Notes: a model not told the origin generated them from the sequence alone. A stretch of 15,431 nucleotides of DNA from an uncultured Clostridia bacterium (GCA_910587195.1 CAJUKL010000053.1:1-15431); one strand, 5' to 3'; shown: positions 5,504-11,984, counted from the stretch's first letter. Translations and numbers: made by a program.

Positions 5504-5532
5504 TTGACAAAATTATTCTTTAGTGTTACAAT
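5504..5532 (+). promoter_or_regulatory. Promoter of the DUF2325 gene
   Basis: TTGACA (5504-5509), a 17-bp spacer and TACAAT (5527-5532) predict a start near 5539, about 40 nt before ATG 5580. It begins just 10 bp after the right flanking repeat of the MITE-like element. Confidence 0.85.
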
Positions 5533-5539
5533 GATAACA

Positions 5540-5561
5540 AAAGTTAGTTAAGATTAACTTT
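5540..5561 (+). promoter_or_regulatory. Inverted repeat over the transcription start, possible metalloregulator operator
   Basis: AAAGTTA (5540-5546) and TAACTTT (5555-5561) form 7-bp arms around GTTAAGAT. The repeat begins at the predicted transcription start and ends just before the GAAAGGAG ribosome site. The AGTTA...TAACT pattern loosely recalls DtxR-family boxes. Confidence 0.4.
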
Positions 5562-5579
5562 GAAAGGAGTTGTTTTATT

Positions 5580-5861
5580 ATGAGTGTTGTTATTGTTGGT
5601 GGTCATGACTGCATGGTAAATCAATATAAAGAAATTTGTAAAAATTATAAATGTAAAGCAAAAATATTTACTCATTTGTCAAGCAATTTTAAAGCCAAAA
5701 TAGGAAATGCTGATTTATTAATTCTTTTTACCAGTACTGTTTCCCATTCTATGGTACACGGTGCTTTACAAGAAGCAAACAAAAATCATATGCTGGTGGC
5801 ACGCTCTCATAGCAGCAGTTCCTGCGCTTTAAAAAAAATATTAGAGTGTCATTGTTGTTAA
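5580..5861 (+). CDS. DUF2325 domain protein
   Basis: The product has 93 residues from ATG 5580 after AAAGGAG. It reads MSVVIVGGHDCMVNQY, then KIFTHLSSNFKAKIGNADLLILFTSTVSHSMVHGALQEA, then SHSSSSCALKKIL. This is the whole small DUF2325 domain, a Rossmann-like fold with an N-terminal GGHD motif and a central NADLLILFT strand. It is cysteine-rich (C11, C20, C25, C82, C90, C92, C93) and ends CHCC, which suggests metal or redox contact. The biochemical role is unknown; in Clostridia such genes often lie near metal transport genes. Here it is divergent from a DtxR-type repressor and carries an inverted repeat at its transcription start, so metal-responsive control is plausible. It ends at a strong terminator. 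Confidence 0.85.
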   Translation: MSVVIVGGHDCMVNQYKEICKNYKCKAKIFTHLSSNFKAKIGNADLLILFTSTVSHSMVHGALQEANKNHMLVARSHSSSSCALKKILECHCC

Positions 5862-5910
5862 ACTTCATTTTTTTTACCCATTGGTTAGCATCTGCTAATT
5901 CTTTCTTATA

Positions 5911-5938
5911 AAAAAATAGGGATATTCCCTATTTTTTT
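5911..5938. terminator. Bidirectional terminator between the DUF2325 gene and the membrane protein gene
   Basis: ATAGGGA (5916-5922) pairs with TCCCTAT (5926-5932) across a 3-nt loop, flanked by A-rich and T7 runs that extend the stem. The TAG stop of the minus-strand gene (5929-5931) lies inside the stem. Confidence 0.85.
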
Positions 5939-6234
5939 ATTCCAAATTGAATTAAAAGTAAAAGTATTCCAATCATTAAAAGTTCCAAGCGAAACAAGGA
6001 ACTTTTTTCTTTTCTATATTGCTGAAAAAACTTATCTTTTTGAAAATTTTTTCCTAAACGTTTTTTTTCTTCTTCTTGGTCTTCTAAATAGCAATAATAT
6101 TGATTAAAGACTAAAAAAATAAGATATATTACTGCTAAAATGGGATATGTTTCCGGTTTATTCCAACCATAAAGGATGGTAAGGAGTACTATCCAGAGAA
6201 TCGCTTTTCGCCATCTTTTTGATTTTTCTTTCAT
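5929..6234 (-). CDS. Small membrane protein of unknown function
   Basis: The product has 101 residues starting at ATG 6234. It has a basic N-terminus (KEKSKRWRK). Three hydrophobic segments follow at about 11-24 (AILWIVLLTILYGW), 29-50 (TYPILAVIYLIFLVF...) and 82-98 (LELLMIGILLLLIQFGI). A charged loop lies between the second and third (EDQEEEKKRLGKNFQKDKFFQQYRKEK). I do not recognise a family. It lies 12 nt after the TSCPD gene with no good ribosome site (TATTTTTTTGAT), so translation may depend on coupling. Its stop codon falls within the terminator stem, so termination and the end of translation overlap. Confidence 0.7.
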   Translation of the reverse strand: MKEKSKRWRKAILWIVLLTILYGWNKPETYPILAVIYLIFLVFNQYYCYLEDQEEEKKRLGKNFQKDKFFQQYRKEKSSLFRLELLMIGILLLLIQFGIKK

Positions 6235-6246
6235 ATCAAAAAAATA

Positions 6247-6498
6247 TTACTGATTTTTTAAATAACTTTCTAAAGCCTGTGCTAATTGGTCTGGACAGCT
6301 TGAAACTCTAGGGCCACAAGTTACACCTCTTAATCTTTTTGCTACTTCTTCTGCTGGCATACCTTCTACTAATTTTGCTAATCCTTTGTGATTACCATCG
6401 CAACCACTATTAAATTTTAAATTATAAACTTTTCCTTCTTCTAAATCAAAATCAATTTTTGCAGCACAAATGCCTTTGGTATCATACGAAATATGCAT
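6247..6498 (-). CDS. TSCPD domain protein (TIGR03905 type)
   Basis: The product has 83 residues from ATG 6498 after GAGGAGG. The family signature is complete: YDTKGICAAKIDFDLEEGKV, then FNSGCDGNHKGLAKLVEGM, then LRGVTCGPRVSSCPDQLAQAL. The four cysteines (C11, C33, C61, C68) are those conserved in the TSCPD domain, which also forms the C-terminal tail of some ribonucleotide reductases. That suggests metal binding, but the stand-alone protein has no established role. The length is normal for the family. It has its own promoter and leads a two-gene unit with the small membrane protein at 5929. Confidence 0.9.
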   Translation of the reverse strand: MHISYDTKGICAAKIDFDLEEGKVYNLKFNSGCDGNHKGLAKLVEGMPAEEVAKRLRGVTCGPRVSSCPDQLAQALESYLKNQ

Positions 6499-6532
6499 TT
6501 TCTTTTCCTCCTCAAATTTTATTTTTATATCA

Positions 6533-6561
6533 ATTATAGTCTAAAATCTAATAAAATACAA
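6533..6561 (-). promoter_or_regulatory. Promoter of the TSCPD gene
   Basis: On the minus strand TTGTAT (6556-6561), a 17-bp spacer and a perfect TATAAT (6533-6538) give a start near 6527, about 29 nt before ATG 6498. Confidence 0.75.
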
Positions 6562-6617
6562 TATCTTATTTTAAGACTGCACGGAAATTTAAAAATTGAT
6601 TTTCCTGTTAAGACTGT

Positions 6618-6638
6618 AGGATAACTGCATAAAAATTT
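6618..6638 (+). repeat. Solitary copy of the MITE-like terminal repeat
   Basis: AGGATAACTGCATAAAAA matches the element end at 104-121 (reverse complement) at 15 of 18 positions. It lies 22 nt past the znuB stop codon. No partner end or core was found nearby, so it may be a remnant or an AT-rich coincidence. Confidence 0.4.
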
Positions 6639-6659
6639 TTTTTACAAAAATTATAACTT

Positions 6660-7493
6660 TTAGTTTTTTAACCGTTTTAGAAGTGTTATAAAAAAAATGG
6701 CTGCCGCCACCAAAACAATAGAAGCACCGGCAGATGTTCCCAACTCATAAGAAATAACCAAGCCCACTACAGAAGAAAATAAACCGATTGCTGTTGTCAT
6801 ATAATGATAGACTTTTGCATTTTCTGAAATATTTCTTGCAGCAGCAGCTGGCAATATCAAAAGAGAATTGATTGTCAAAATTCCCAGCCAGCGTATTGAA
6901 ACCATTACCGTTATTGCCACCAATATCACAAACACATTTTCTGTAAAAACAGCATTGACACCTCTACTGACTGCAAAAGAGGGATTGATGCTCACAAGCA
7001 GCAAATTATTGTATAATAATATCCAGACAATATAGCAAATCAAAAGTGTTATTGCAATCAAGCCTAAATCTTTTGGGGTAATGGTCAAAATATCTCCAAT
7101 TAAGTAATAAGAATATTTTGCAAAACCACCACTTTGGGATAATATTACAATTCCTAGTGCCATTGCTGTAGAAGAAAACACACTGATAATACTATCAGAA
7201 GAAAGCATTTCTGCTCCTTTTACCTTTGTAATGGCAACACTTAACAAAATACCAAAAGCAATCATACAAAATAGTGGTTCTTTTAACCCTAATAATGTTC
7301 CAATTCCAATTCCTGTTAAAGCACTGTGTCCTAATGCATCTGAAAAAAAAGCCATATTATTATTGACAGCCATTGTACCTAACAGTGCAAACAATGGTGC
7401 TAGCAACAATACTGCTAAAAATGCGTTTTTCATAAAGTCGTATTGCAAAAATGAAAAAGGGAGTTTTTCTATGATTTCATATATTAATTCCAT
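6660..7493 (-). CDS. znuB: Metal ABC transporter permease, ZnuB type
   Basis: The product has 277 residues. It is the ABC-3 family membrane subunit forming the channel for zinc (or manganese) delivered by the binding protein. About eight hydrophobic spans are visible. Family blocks include MAFFSDALGHSALTGIGIGTLLG near residue 50, KGAEMLSSDSIISVFSS, and the coupling region SIRWLGILTINSLLILPAAAARN. The start ATG 7493 lies inside the end of znuC with GGGAGG 7 nt upstream; an earlier TTG at 7508 precedes that site. The 10-nt overlap with znuC implies translational coupling. No strong GC-rich terminator follows, only AT runs. Confidence 0.93.
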   Translation of the reverse strand: MELIYEIIEKLPFSFLQYDFMKNAFLAVLLLAPLFALLGTMAVNNNMAFFSDALGHSALTGIGIGTLLGLKEPLFCMIAFGILLSVAITKVKGAEMLSSDSIISVFSSTAMALGIVILSQSGGFAKYSYYLIGDILTITPKDLGLIAITLLICYIVWILLYNNLLLVSINPSFAVSRGVNAVFTENVFVILVAITVMVSIRWLGILTINSLLILPAAAARNISENAKVYHYMTTAIGLFSSVVGLVISYELGTSAGASIVLVAAAIFFITLLKRLKN

Positions 7494-8233
7494 GCTTTTT
7501 CCTCCCAATATCCAAATGTTTGCTGAAATGCTTTTGTTTGAAATACATCTTCCGCATCTCCTTGCTCTGTTACTGTTTTATCCAGCAATACAACTTTATC
7601 TGCATATCTTCTGATTAAAGCTAAATCATGTGACACAAGTAAAACTGCAATATGATAAGTGTTTCTCAAATAAGTAACTTTTTTATAAAATAAATCTAAA
7701 CCTGTTGCATCTACACCGGAAACTGGTTCATCTAATATTAATAAATCTGGCATTGGTTCGATTGCCATTGTCAGTAAAACTCTTTGCAGTTCTCCCCCGG
7801 AAAGCGTACCTAATTTTTTATCTAAAACATGTGCGCAATTCATTTCTTCCAATCTCTTTTTTAATTCTTGCTTTTGATGTTTTGCATAACCCAGCCAAAC
7901 AGGTCTTTTTATTTTAGTTGCCATCATAAAATCAGCCACACTAACCGGCATACTTTTGTCAAAAAGAAGCTGTTGTGGAACATAGCCTATGGTAGGATAT
8001 TTCATTTCTTTTCCATCATGTTTTTCATAATAAATTTTTCCGGTATAGTTTCTTTCTCCTAAAATTGCTTTTAATAATGTAGTTTTTCCGGCACCATTTC
8101 TGCCAATTAGAGCAGTCAACTGTCCACAATGAAACTCAATAGTTACATTATCTAATAAAATATCTTTTCCACTTTTGACAGAAACATTTTCCAGTTCTAC
8201 TCGACAAAGTCCACAACGATTATGAATGCTCAT
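7484..8233 (-). CDS. znuC: Metal ABC transporter ATP-binding protein, ZnuC type
   Basis: The product has 249 residues. It is the ATPase that drives metal import. Walker A is GRNGAGKT (44-51), the Q-loop lies in GYVPQQ (about 83-88), the signature is LSGGE (144-148), Walker B is LLILDEP (164-170), and the switch histidine is H202 in LVSHD, so all catalytic elements are intact. The N-terminus has an extra CGLC (C7, C10) before the ABC fold, a feature I recall from related clostridial ZnuC proteins and which could touch metal. ATG 8233 overlaps the end of znuA by 14 nt, with AGGAGG 9 nt upstream inside znuA, so expression is coupled. Confidence 0.95.
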   Translation of the reverse strand: MSIHNRCGLCRVELENVSVKSGKDILLDNVTIEFHCGQLTALIGRNGAGKTTLLKAILGERNYTGKIYYEKHDGKEMKYPTIGYVPQQLLFDKSMPVSVADFMMATKIKRPVWLGYAKHQKQELKKRLEEMNCAHVLDKKLGTLSGGELQRVLLTMAIEPMPDLLILDEPVSGVDATGLDLFYKKVTYLRNTYHIAVLLVSHDLALIRRYADKVVLLDKTVTEQGDAEDVFQTKAFQQTFGYWEEKAWN

Positions 8234-9113
8234 TTTCCATAGCCTCCTGTATCACCATTCTATTTTGCTGCATTGCTTTGAAATAAGCTTCCTTTTCTAG
8301 TTCTCCTGATGTAATAGGATTTAAAATATAAACTTTTGCACCCACTTCTTTGGCAAGTAATTCTGCATATTTTTTTCCTTCATCTTCTGCTGCAAAAAAT
8401 AGAGTTACCTGTTGTTGTTTGGCATGGTCTATAATTTCCGCCAATTCTTTTGCAGAGGGTGTTTGTTCTTCTTCTACTAAAATTTCTTCACTGATGGTAA
8501 AACCATATTCTTCAGCAATATAATCAAACCCTTCATGAAATACAACTACCTTCTGTTGTTTTATTTTTTTCTGTTTTTGAAATTCTTGTATTTTTTGACG
8601 AAATAAAGCCAAATTTTGTTGATATTGTTGTGCATGGGTAGCATCTTTTTGTGACAAGGCGACACAAATATTTTCTGCTTGTTTAAGTGCATTTTTAGAA
8701 GATAGCCAAAGATGTCCATTATATTCTTGTTCCGGTTCGTCCTCATGGTCATGATGATGATGGTGATGTGAGGTTAATAATTCTATTCCTGCAGAAGTAT
8801 CTACAATAGGCAAGTCATGGTATTGTCTTTTGACACCCTCTAAAAAGGATTCCATTCCTGCACCATTGATAAAAAACAAATCTGCTTTTTCTAATGCTTT
8901 TCTATCTTTTGTAGTAAGTTGATAATCATGTAAACAGCCTGTTTGAGGTTGTGCCATATTTTCTAAAGTGATATTTTCTACACCATCTGTAATATTTTTT
9001 GCTAAAATATAGACGGGATAAAAAGAAGCAACTATGGTAATTGTTTGCTCTGCTGTTTTTTGTGGCATGCAGCCTGATAATAAAAATAAAATGCAAAACA
9101 ATAATTTTCTCAT
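8220..9113 (-). CDS. znuA: Metal-binding lipoprotein of the ZnuA/AdcA type
   Basis: The product has 297 residues. It is the extracellular cluster A-I binding protein that captures zinc for ZnuBC. The signal peptide ends in a lipobox (LSGC, C15), so it should be lipid-anchored. The likely metal ligands are H62 (CLHDYQ), H134 (NGHLWLS), H193 (VFHEGF) and an acidic residue in FFAAEDEG (near 243). Between the first two lies a histidine/acid-rich loop (six consecutive His at 116-121, then DHEDEPE), typical of zinc rather than manganese binding proteins. ATG 9113 follows GGGAGG. It is the first gene of the operon. Confidence 0.93.
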   Translation of the reverse strand: MRKLLFCILFLLSGCMPQKTAEQTITIVASFYPVYILAKNITDGVENITLENMAQPQTGCLHDYQLTTKDRKALEKADLFFINGAGMESFLEGVKRQYHDLPIVDTSAGIELLTSHHHHHHDHEDEPEQEYNGHLWLSSKNALKQAENICVALSQKDATHAQQYQQNLALFRQKIQEFQKQKKIKQQKVVVFHEGFDYIAEEYGFTISEEILVEEEQTPSAKELAEIIDHAKQQQVTLFFAAEDEGKKYAELLAKEVGAKVYILNPITSGELEKEAYFKAMQQNRMVIQEAMENEHS

Positions 9114-9141
9114 AAATCCTCCCTAAAACATTTTGCGTTTT

Positions 9142-9170
9142 ATTTTATACTTTCTCCCTTTTATTGTCAA
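9142..9170 (-). promoter_or_regulatory. Promoter of the znuA-znuC-znuB operon
   Basis: On the minus strand TTGACA (9165-9170), a 17-bp spacer and TAAAAT (9142-9147) are visible. Downstream lies a small inverted repeat, AAAAC and GTTTT arms around GCAAAAT, ending just before the ribosome site; it is not a recognisable Zur or AdcR box. Confidence 0.8.
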
Positions 9171-9178
9171 TCCTATTA

Positions 9179-9187
9179 TGATATAAT
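9179..9187 (+). promoter_or_regulatory. Extended -10 promoter of the DNA glycosylase gene
   Basis: TG-A-TATAAT (9179-9187) is a good extended -10; the -35 region 17 bp upstream (TTTTAT) is poor. The predicted start near 9194 lies downstream of the ATG at 9186, which rules that codon out as a start. Confidence 0.65.
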
Positions 9188-9212
9188 GTCTTTATTAGGA
9201 AAGGAGAACACC

Positions 9213-9803
9213 TTGAAAAAGTTAACAGAAGAATTTTATAAAAGGGATACTGTAACAGTTGCAAAAGAACTGATAGGAAAATATCTTTGTCATGTTGTAA
9301 ATGGGGAAGCATTAATTGGTCGTATTATAGAAACAGAAGCCTATACTGGTGTAGAAGATAAAGCCTGTCATGCCTATGGTGGACGTCGTACCAATCGTAC
9401 AGAAGCACTTTATTTGCCTGCGGGTCATGCCTATGTTTTTTTAATCTATGGTATGTATGATTGTATGAATGTTGTAACAGAGGAAGAAGGAACACCTTGC
9501 GCTGTATTATTAAGAGCATGTCAACCAATTTCACCATTAGAAACGCTTTCCCAGTTGAGATATGGAAAGTCTTATCAAGCACTGAGTTCTTATCAAAAAA
9601 AGAATTTTGCAAACGGACCAGGAAAACTGACTAAAGCATTTGCAATTACTAAAAAACAAAACAAAGCTAGTTTATTACAAGACAATTTTTTTATTTTTGA
9701 AAAAGAAAATGAAGCATCCCCCACAATAAAAGCAACGCCACGCATTAATATTGACTATGCAGAAGAATATGCAACAAAGCCATGGCGTTTTATAACATTT
9801 TGA
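9213..9803 (+). CDS. mpg: 3-methyladenine DNA glycosylase (AAG/MPG family)
   Basis: The product has 196 residues from TTG 9213, 7 nt after AAAGGAG. It removes alkylated and deaminated purines (3-methyladenine, hypoxanthine) in base excision repair. The family active-site block is intact: RIIETEAYTGVEDKACHAYGG with the catalytic Glu in ETEAY, the intercalating and positioning segment LYLPAGHAYVFLIYGMYDCMNV, and the NGPGKLTKAFAI block. The C-terminal RINIDYAEEYATKPWRF is typical. The frame opens earlier at ATG 9186, but that codon overlaps the promoter -10. The flavoprotein gene 24 nt downstream probably shares the transcript. Confidence 0.94.
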   Translation: MKKLTEEFYKRDTVTVAKELIGKYLCHVVNGEALIGRIIETEAYTGVEDKACHAYGGRRTNRTEALYLPAGHAYVFLIYGMYDCMNVVTEEEGTPCAVLLRACQPISPLETLSQLRYGKSYQALSSYQKKNFANGPGKLTKAFAITKKQNKASLLQDNFFIFEKENEASPTIKATPRINIDYAEEYATKPWRFITF

Positions 9804-9827
9804 TAATTAATATAGGAGGTTTTATTG

Positions 9828-10316
9828 ATGTTTAGAGAAATGCGTCGTAAAAATCAAATGTTATCCCAAGAAGAAAGTATTGCGGTATTGCAAAAAGAAA
9901 CATCAGGCACACTTGCCGTTTTAGGAGATAATGGTTATCCTTATGCTGTTCCACTAAGTTATGTTTACTATGATAACAAAATTTATTTTCATGGTGCAAA
10001 AGTAGGGCACAAAATAGATGCTATACAAAAACACAACAAAGTATCTTTTTGTGTGATTGACCAAGATGATGTTATTTCAGAAGAATTTACAACCTATTTT
10101 AAAAGTGTAATTGCTTTTGGAACAGCACGTATTATAGAAGATGATACAGAAAAAAGAAGTGCTATAGAAAAATTAACAGCAAGGTATTCTTCCGACCAGC
10201 CAGAAGAAAAGCGTTCTGAAACAATTACAAAAAACTTTCCAGTATTTAACATCATAGAACTAACTATTGAGCATATGACAGGAAAACAAGCATTAGAACT
10301 TATTAAAAAAGTTTAA
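9828..10316 (+). CDS. Pyridoxamine 5'-phosphate oxidase-like (NimA-type) flavoprotein
   Basis: The product has 162 residues from ATG 9828, 8 nt after AGGAGG; the in-frame TTG immediately before it is not needed. The split-barrel FMN-binding fold is recognisable: MRRKNQMLSQEESIAVLQKETSG, then LAVLGDNGYPYAVPLSYVYYDNKIYFHGAKVGHKIDAI, then VSFCVIDQDDV and FKSVIAFGTARII. The pattern matches the NimA/nitroimidazole reductase-like branch (DUF447/Pfam Putative_PNPOx type) common in anaerobes. A histidine in FHGA and GHK is typical of that branch. The substrate is unknown; a flavin- or heme-linked reductase is likely. No terminator with a good U-tract follows; the downstream repeat supplies large hairpins. 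Confidence 0.9.
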   Translation: MFREMRRKNQMLSQEESIAVLQKETSGTLAVLGDNGYPYAVPLSYVYYDNKIYFHGAKVGHKIDAIQKHNKVSFCVIDQDDVISEEFTTYFKSVIAFGTARIIEDDTEKRSAIEKLTARYSSDQPEEKRSETITKNFPVFNIIELTIEHMTGKQALELIKKV

Positions 10317-10320
10317 AAGC

Positions 10321-10604
10321 AAAAAAATAGCTTATTATGAACTGGACAAAAGTCGGAAGTTTTTGGGGAAACTTTTTTCACTTGTGAAAAGTTTCCCCAA
10401 AGTCTACGCTTCGCTCTGGTCGGTGCAGAACAAGCGTTCACTGGACGCTTTGCACCCTTTCAAAAACACGCTTGCAAGCGTAAAAGACCTTGAGGGCACT
10501 GCCCTCAATCACCTGCAAGCTTTTTGAAAAAAGCTTGACCAAAAACTTTATCTTTCGCATACGCAACAAAACGAAAACTTTACCTTTTGCAAACAGAACA
10601 GATT
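10321..10604 (-). repeat. Full-length modular hairpin repeat (copy C), gene-free
   Basis: On the minus strand this region aligns end to end with 5226-5408. It holds stems GGGGAAACTTTT/AAAAGTTTCCCC (10365-10376, 10387-10398), GGTGCA/TGCACC enclosing AAGCGT/ACGCTT (10422-10456), the palindrome ACGCTTGCAAGCGT (10468-10481), TTGAGGGC/GCCCTCAA (10490-10508) and CAAGCTTTTT/AAAAAGCTTG (10516-10537). Compared with copy B it has extra hairpin modules. It lies directly after the flavoprotein gene. No coding frame is credible here. Confidence 0.8.
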
Positions 10605-10672
10605 CTCATTTTTAGCCGTTGGTGCTCTGTTGTCGTTCAACCACAACAACCGTTCAATGTCATCGCACGGCA

Positions 10673-10746
10673 GCGAAACGAAGTTTCGCACAAAGTTCTT
10701 TGCTAAGAAGCTTTCTTTCAAGAAAGCGTGACTTTTTTAAAAAAGT
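10673..10746. repeat. Short dispersed repeat (copy E) of four hairpins before the str promoter
   Basis: In order: GCGAAAC/GTTTCGC (10673-10689), CAAAG/CTTTG (10691-10702), GCTTTCTT/AAGAAAGC (10710-10727) and the perfect palindrome ACTTTTTTAAAAAAGT (10731-10746). The third, followed by GTGACTTTTTT, can act as a plus-strand terminator shielding the rpsL promoter, which begins 3 nt later. The order matches copy D at 984-1036. Confidence 0.7.
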
Positions 10747-10748
10747 TG

Positions 10749-10777
10749 TTGACTTTTTAAATATGAAATGATAAAAT
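10749..10777 (+). promoter_or_regulatory. Promoter of rpsL-rpsG-fusA-tuf
   Basis: TTGACT (10749-10754), a 17-bp spacer and TAAAAT (10772-10777) predict a start near 10784, leaving a leader of about 100 nt. The leader contains GTCTT/AAGAC (10786-10801) followed by T7, and an overlapping AAAATAAG/CTTATTTT pair (10792-10820). Confidence 0.85.
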
Positions 10778-10883
10778 GTTGCAGTGTCTTGAAAATAAGA
10801 CTTTTTTTCTTGCTTATTTTTATAGAACAATGATATTGAGTGCAATGGCAGAATGTATTTATTTTGTAAGGAGGTGCAACAAA

Positions 10884-11303
10884 ATGCCAACATTTAATCA
10901 GTTAGTAAGAAAAGGCAGACAGACTGTTGAAAAGAAATCTACTGCCCCAGCTTTACAAAAAGGTCTTAACTCTTTAAAGAAGAAAACAACTGACGTTTCT
11001 TCTCCTCAAAGACGTGGCGTTTGTACAGCAGTAAAAACTTCTACCCCTAAAAAGCCTAACTCCGCTTTGAGAAAAATTGCCAGAGTTCGTCTTTCTAATG
11101 GTATTGAAGTAACTGCTTATATTCCAGGTGAAGGTCACAACTTACAGGAACATAGTGTTGTTCTTATCAGAGGTGGAAGGGTAAAAGATTTACCTGGTGT
11201 GCGTTACCATATCGTAAGAGGTACTTTGGATACCGCAGGCGTTGCAAACAGAATGCAGGCTCGTTCCAAATATGGTGCAAAACGTCCAAAAGCTAAAAAA
11301 TAA
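10884..11303 (+). CDS. rpsL: 30S ribosomal protein S12
   Basis: The product has 139 residues from ATG 10884, 8 nt after AAGGAGG. S12 lies at the decoding centre and controls accuracy. Conserved parts are PTFNQLVRKGR, TSTPKKPNSALRKIARVRL (K56/K57), GEGHNLQEHSVVLIRGGRVKDLPGVRYHIVRG (K101, and D102, the usual methylthiolation site) and ARSKYGAKRPK. The key lysines match the streptomycin-sensitive state. It is longer than the 124-residue E. coli form owing to an insertion near residues 23-40 (LQKGLNSLKKKTTDVSSPQ), as in other Clostridia. It heads the operon; rpoC is not upstream. Confidence 0.97.
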   Translation: MPTFNQLVRKGRQTVEKKSTAPALQKGLNSLKKKTTDVSSPQRRGVCTAVKTSTPKKPNSALRKIARVRLSNGIEVTAYIPGEGHNLQEHSVVLIRGGRVKDLPGVRYHIVRGTLDTAGVANRMQARSKYGAKRPKAKK

Positions 11304-11433
11304 TCAGAAGTAATGCCTTATACAAAATAATAACATCTGCAAATTGCTTAGAGATAAATTGTATGAAGGCATGAAAACACGAAATTATCGTGAAGTACCG
11401 AGAATAGATTTATTCATTAAGGAGGGAAGAATC

Positions 11434-11904
11434 GTGCCAAGAAAAGGACATGTCGCAAAAAGAGAAGTTTTAGCTGACCCTTTATATAACAGTAAATTGG
11501 TTACAAAGCTGATTAACAGCATTATGTTAGACGGCAAAAAAGGTGTTGCTGAAAAAATTGTTTATGGTGCATTTGAAAAAGTAGCAGAAAAAACGGGAAA
11601 AGAACCTTTAGAGGCTTTTGAAGAAGCATTGAACAATATTATGCCAGTGTTGGAAGTAAAAGCTCGTCGTGTTGGTGGTGCAACTTATCAGGTACCAATG
11701 GATATTAGACCAGAAAGAAGAAGAACATTAGGTCTTCGTTGGTTGACCATTTATAGCAGAAAACGTGGCGAAAAAACAATGATTGACCGTCTTGCAGGCG
11801 AAATTATGGATGCTTTAAACAATGCAGGCGGTGCTGTTAAGAAAAAAGATGAAACCCATAAAATGGCAGAAGCAAATAAAGCTTTTTCCCATTACAAATG
11901 GTAA
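11434..11904 (+). CDS. rpsG: 30S ribosomal protein S7
   Basis: The product has 156 residues, the standard length. S7 nucleates the 30S head and contacts E-site tRNA. It starts at GTG 11434, 7 nt after AAGGAGG; the frame upstream to 11344 is leader. Family blocks are PRKGHVAKREVLADPLYNSKLVTKLINSIMLDGKKG, VKARRVGGATYQVPMDIRPERR and the C-terminal KKDETHKMAEANKAFSHYKW. In several bacteria S7 represses this operon; no obvious S7 site was identified in the 130-nt rpsL-rpsG gap. Confidence 0.97.
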   Translation: MPRKGHVAKREVLADPLYNSKLVTKLINSIMLDGKKGVAEKIVYGAFEKVAEKTGKEPLEAFEEALNNIMPVLEVKARRVGGATYQVPMDIRPERRRTLGLRWLTIYSRKRGEKTMIDRLAGEIMDALNNAGGAVKKKDETHKMAEANKAFSHYKW

Positions 11905-11950
11905 TTTATTTTTTATCAATAAAAAACTTTATCCTACAGAAAATGTATTT

Positions 11951-11984
11951 TTAAAGTTCTTTGTTTCTTTCTTTCAAGAAAGAA
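11951..11984 (+). repeat. Short dispersed repeat (copy F) in the rpsG-fusA gap
   Basis: AAAGTTCTTT (11953-11962), a small hairpin, is followed by TTCTTTCTT/AAGAAAGAA (11965-11973, 11976-11984). Both parts match copy E at 10692-10727. There is no U-tract, so it may act in mRNA processing or stability rather than termination. Confidence 0.55.

Noticed and set aside
6570..6659. Possible terminator or small RNA after znuB, with two AAGACTG direct repeats and GGAAA/TTTCC arms
   Set aside because: The stems are short and AT-rich with no clear U-tract, so the evidence is too weak.
9186..9188. ATG as start of the DNA glycosylase
   Set aside because: It overlaps the last bases of the TATAAT element and lies before the predicted transcription start; TTG 9213 has a proper ribosome site.
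10660..10893. 77-codon minus-strand frame upstream of rpsL
   Set aside because: It covers the hairpin repeat, promoter and leader of rpsL; the composition does not look coding.
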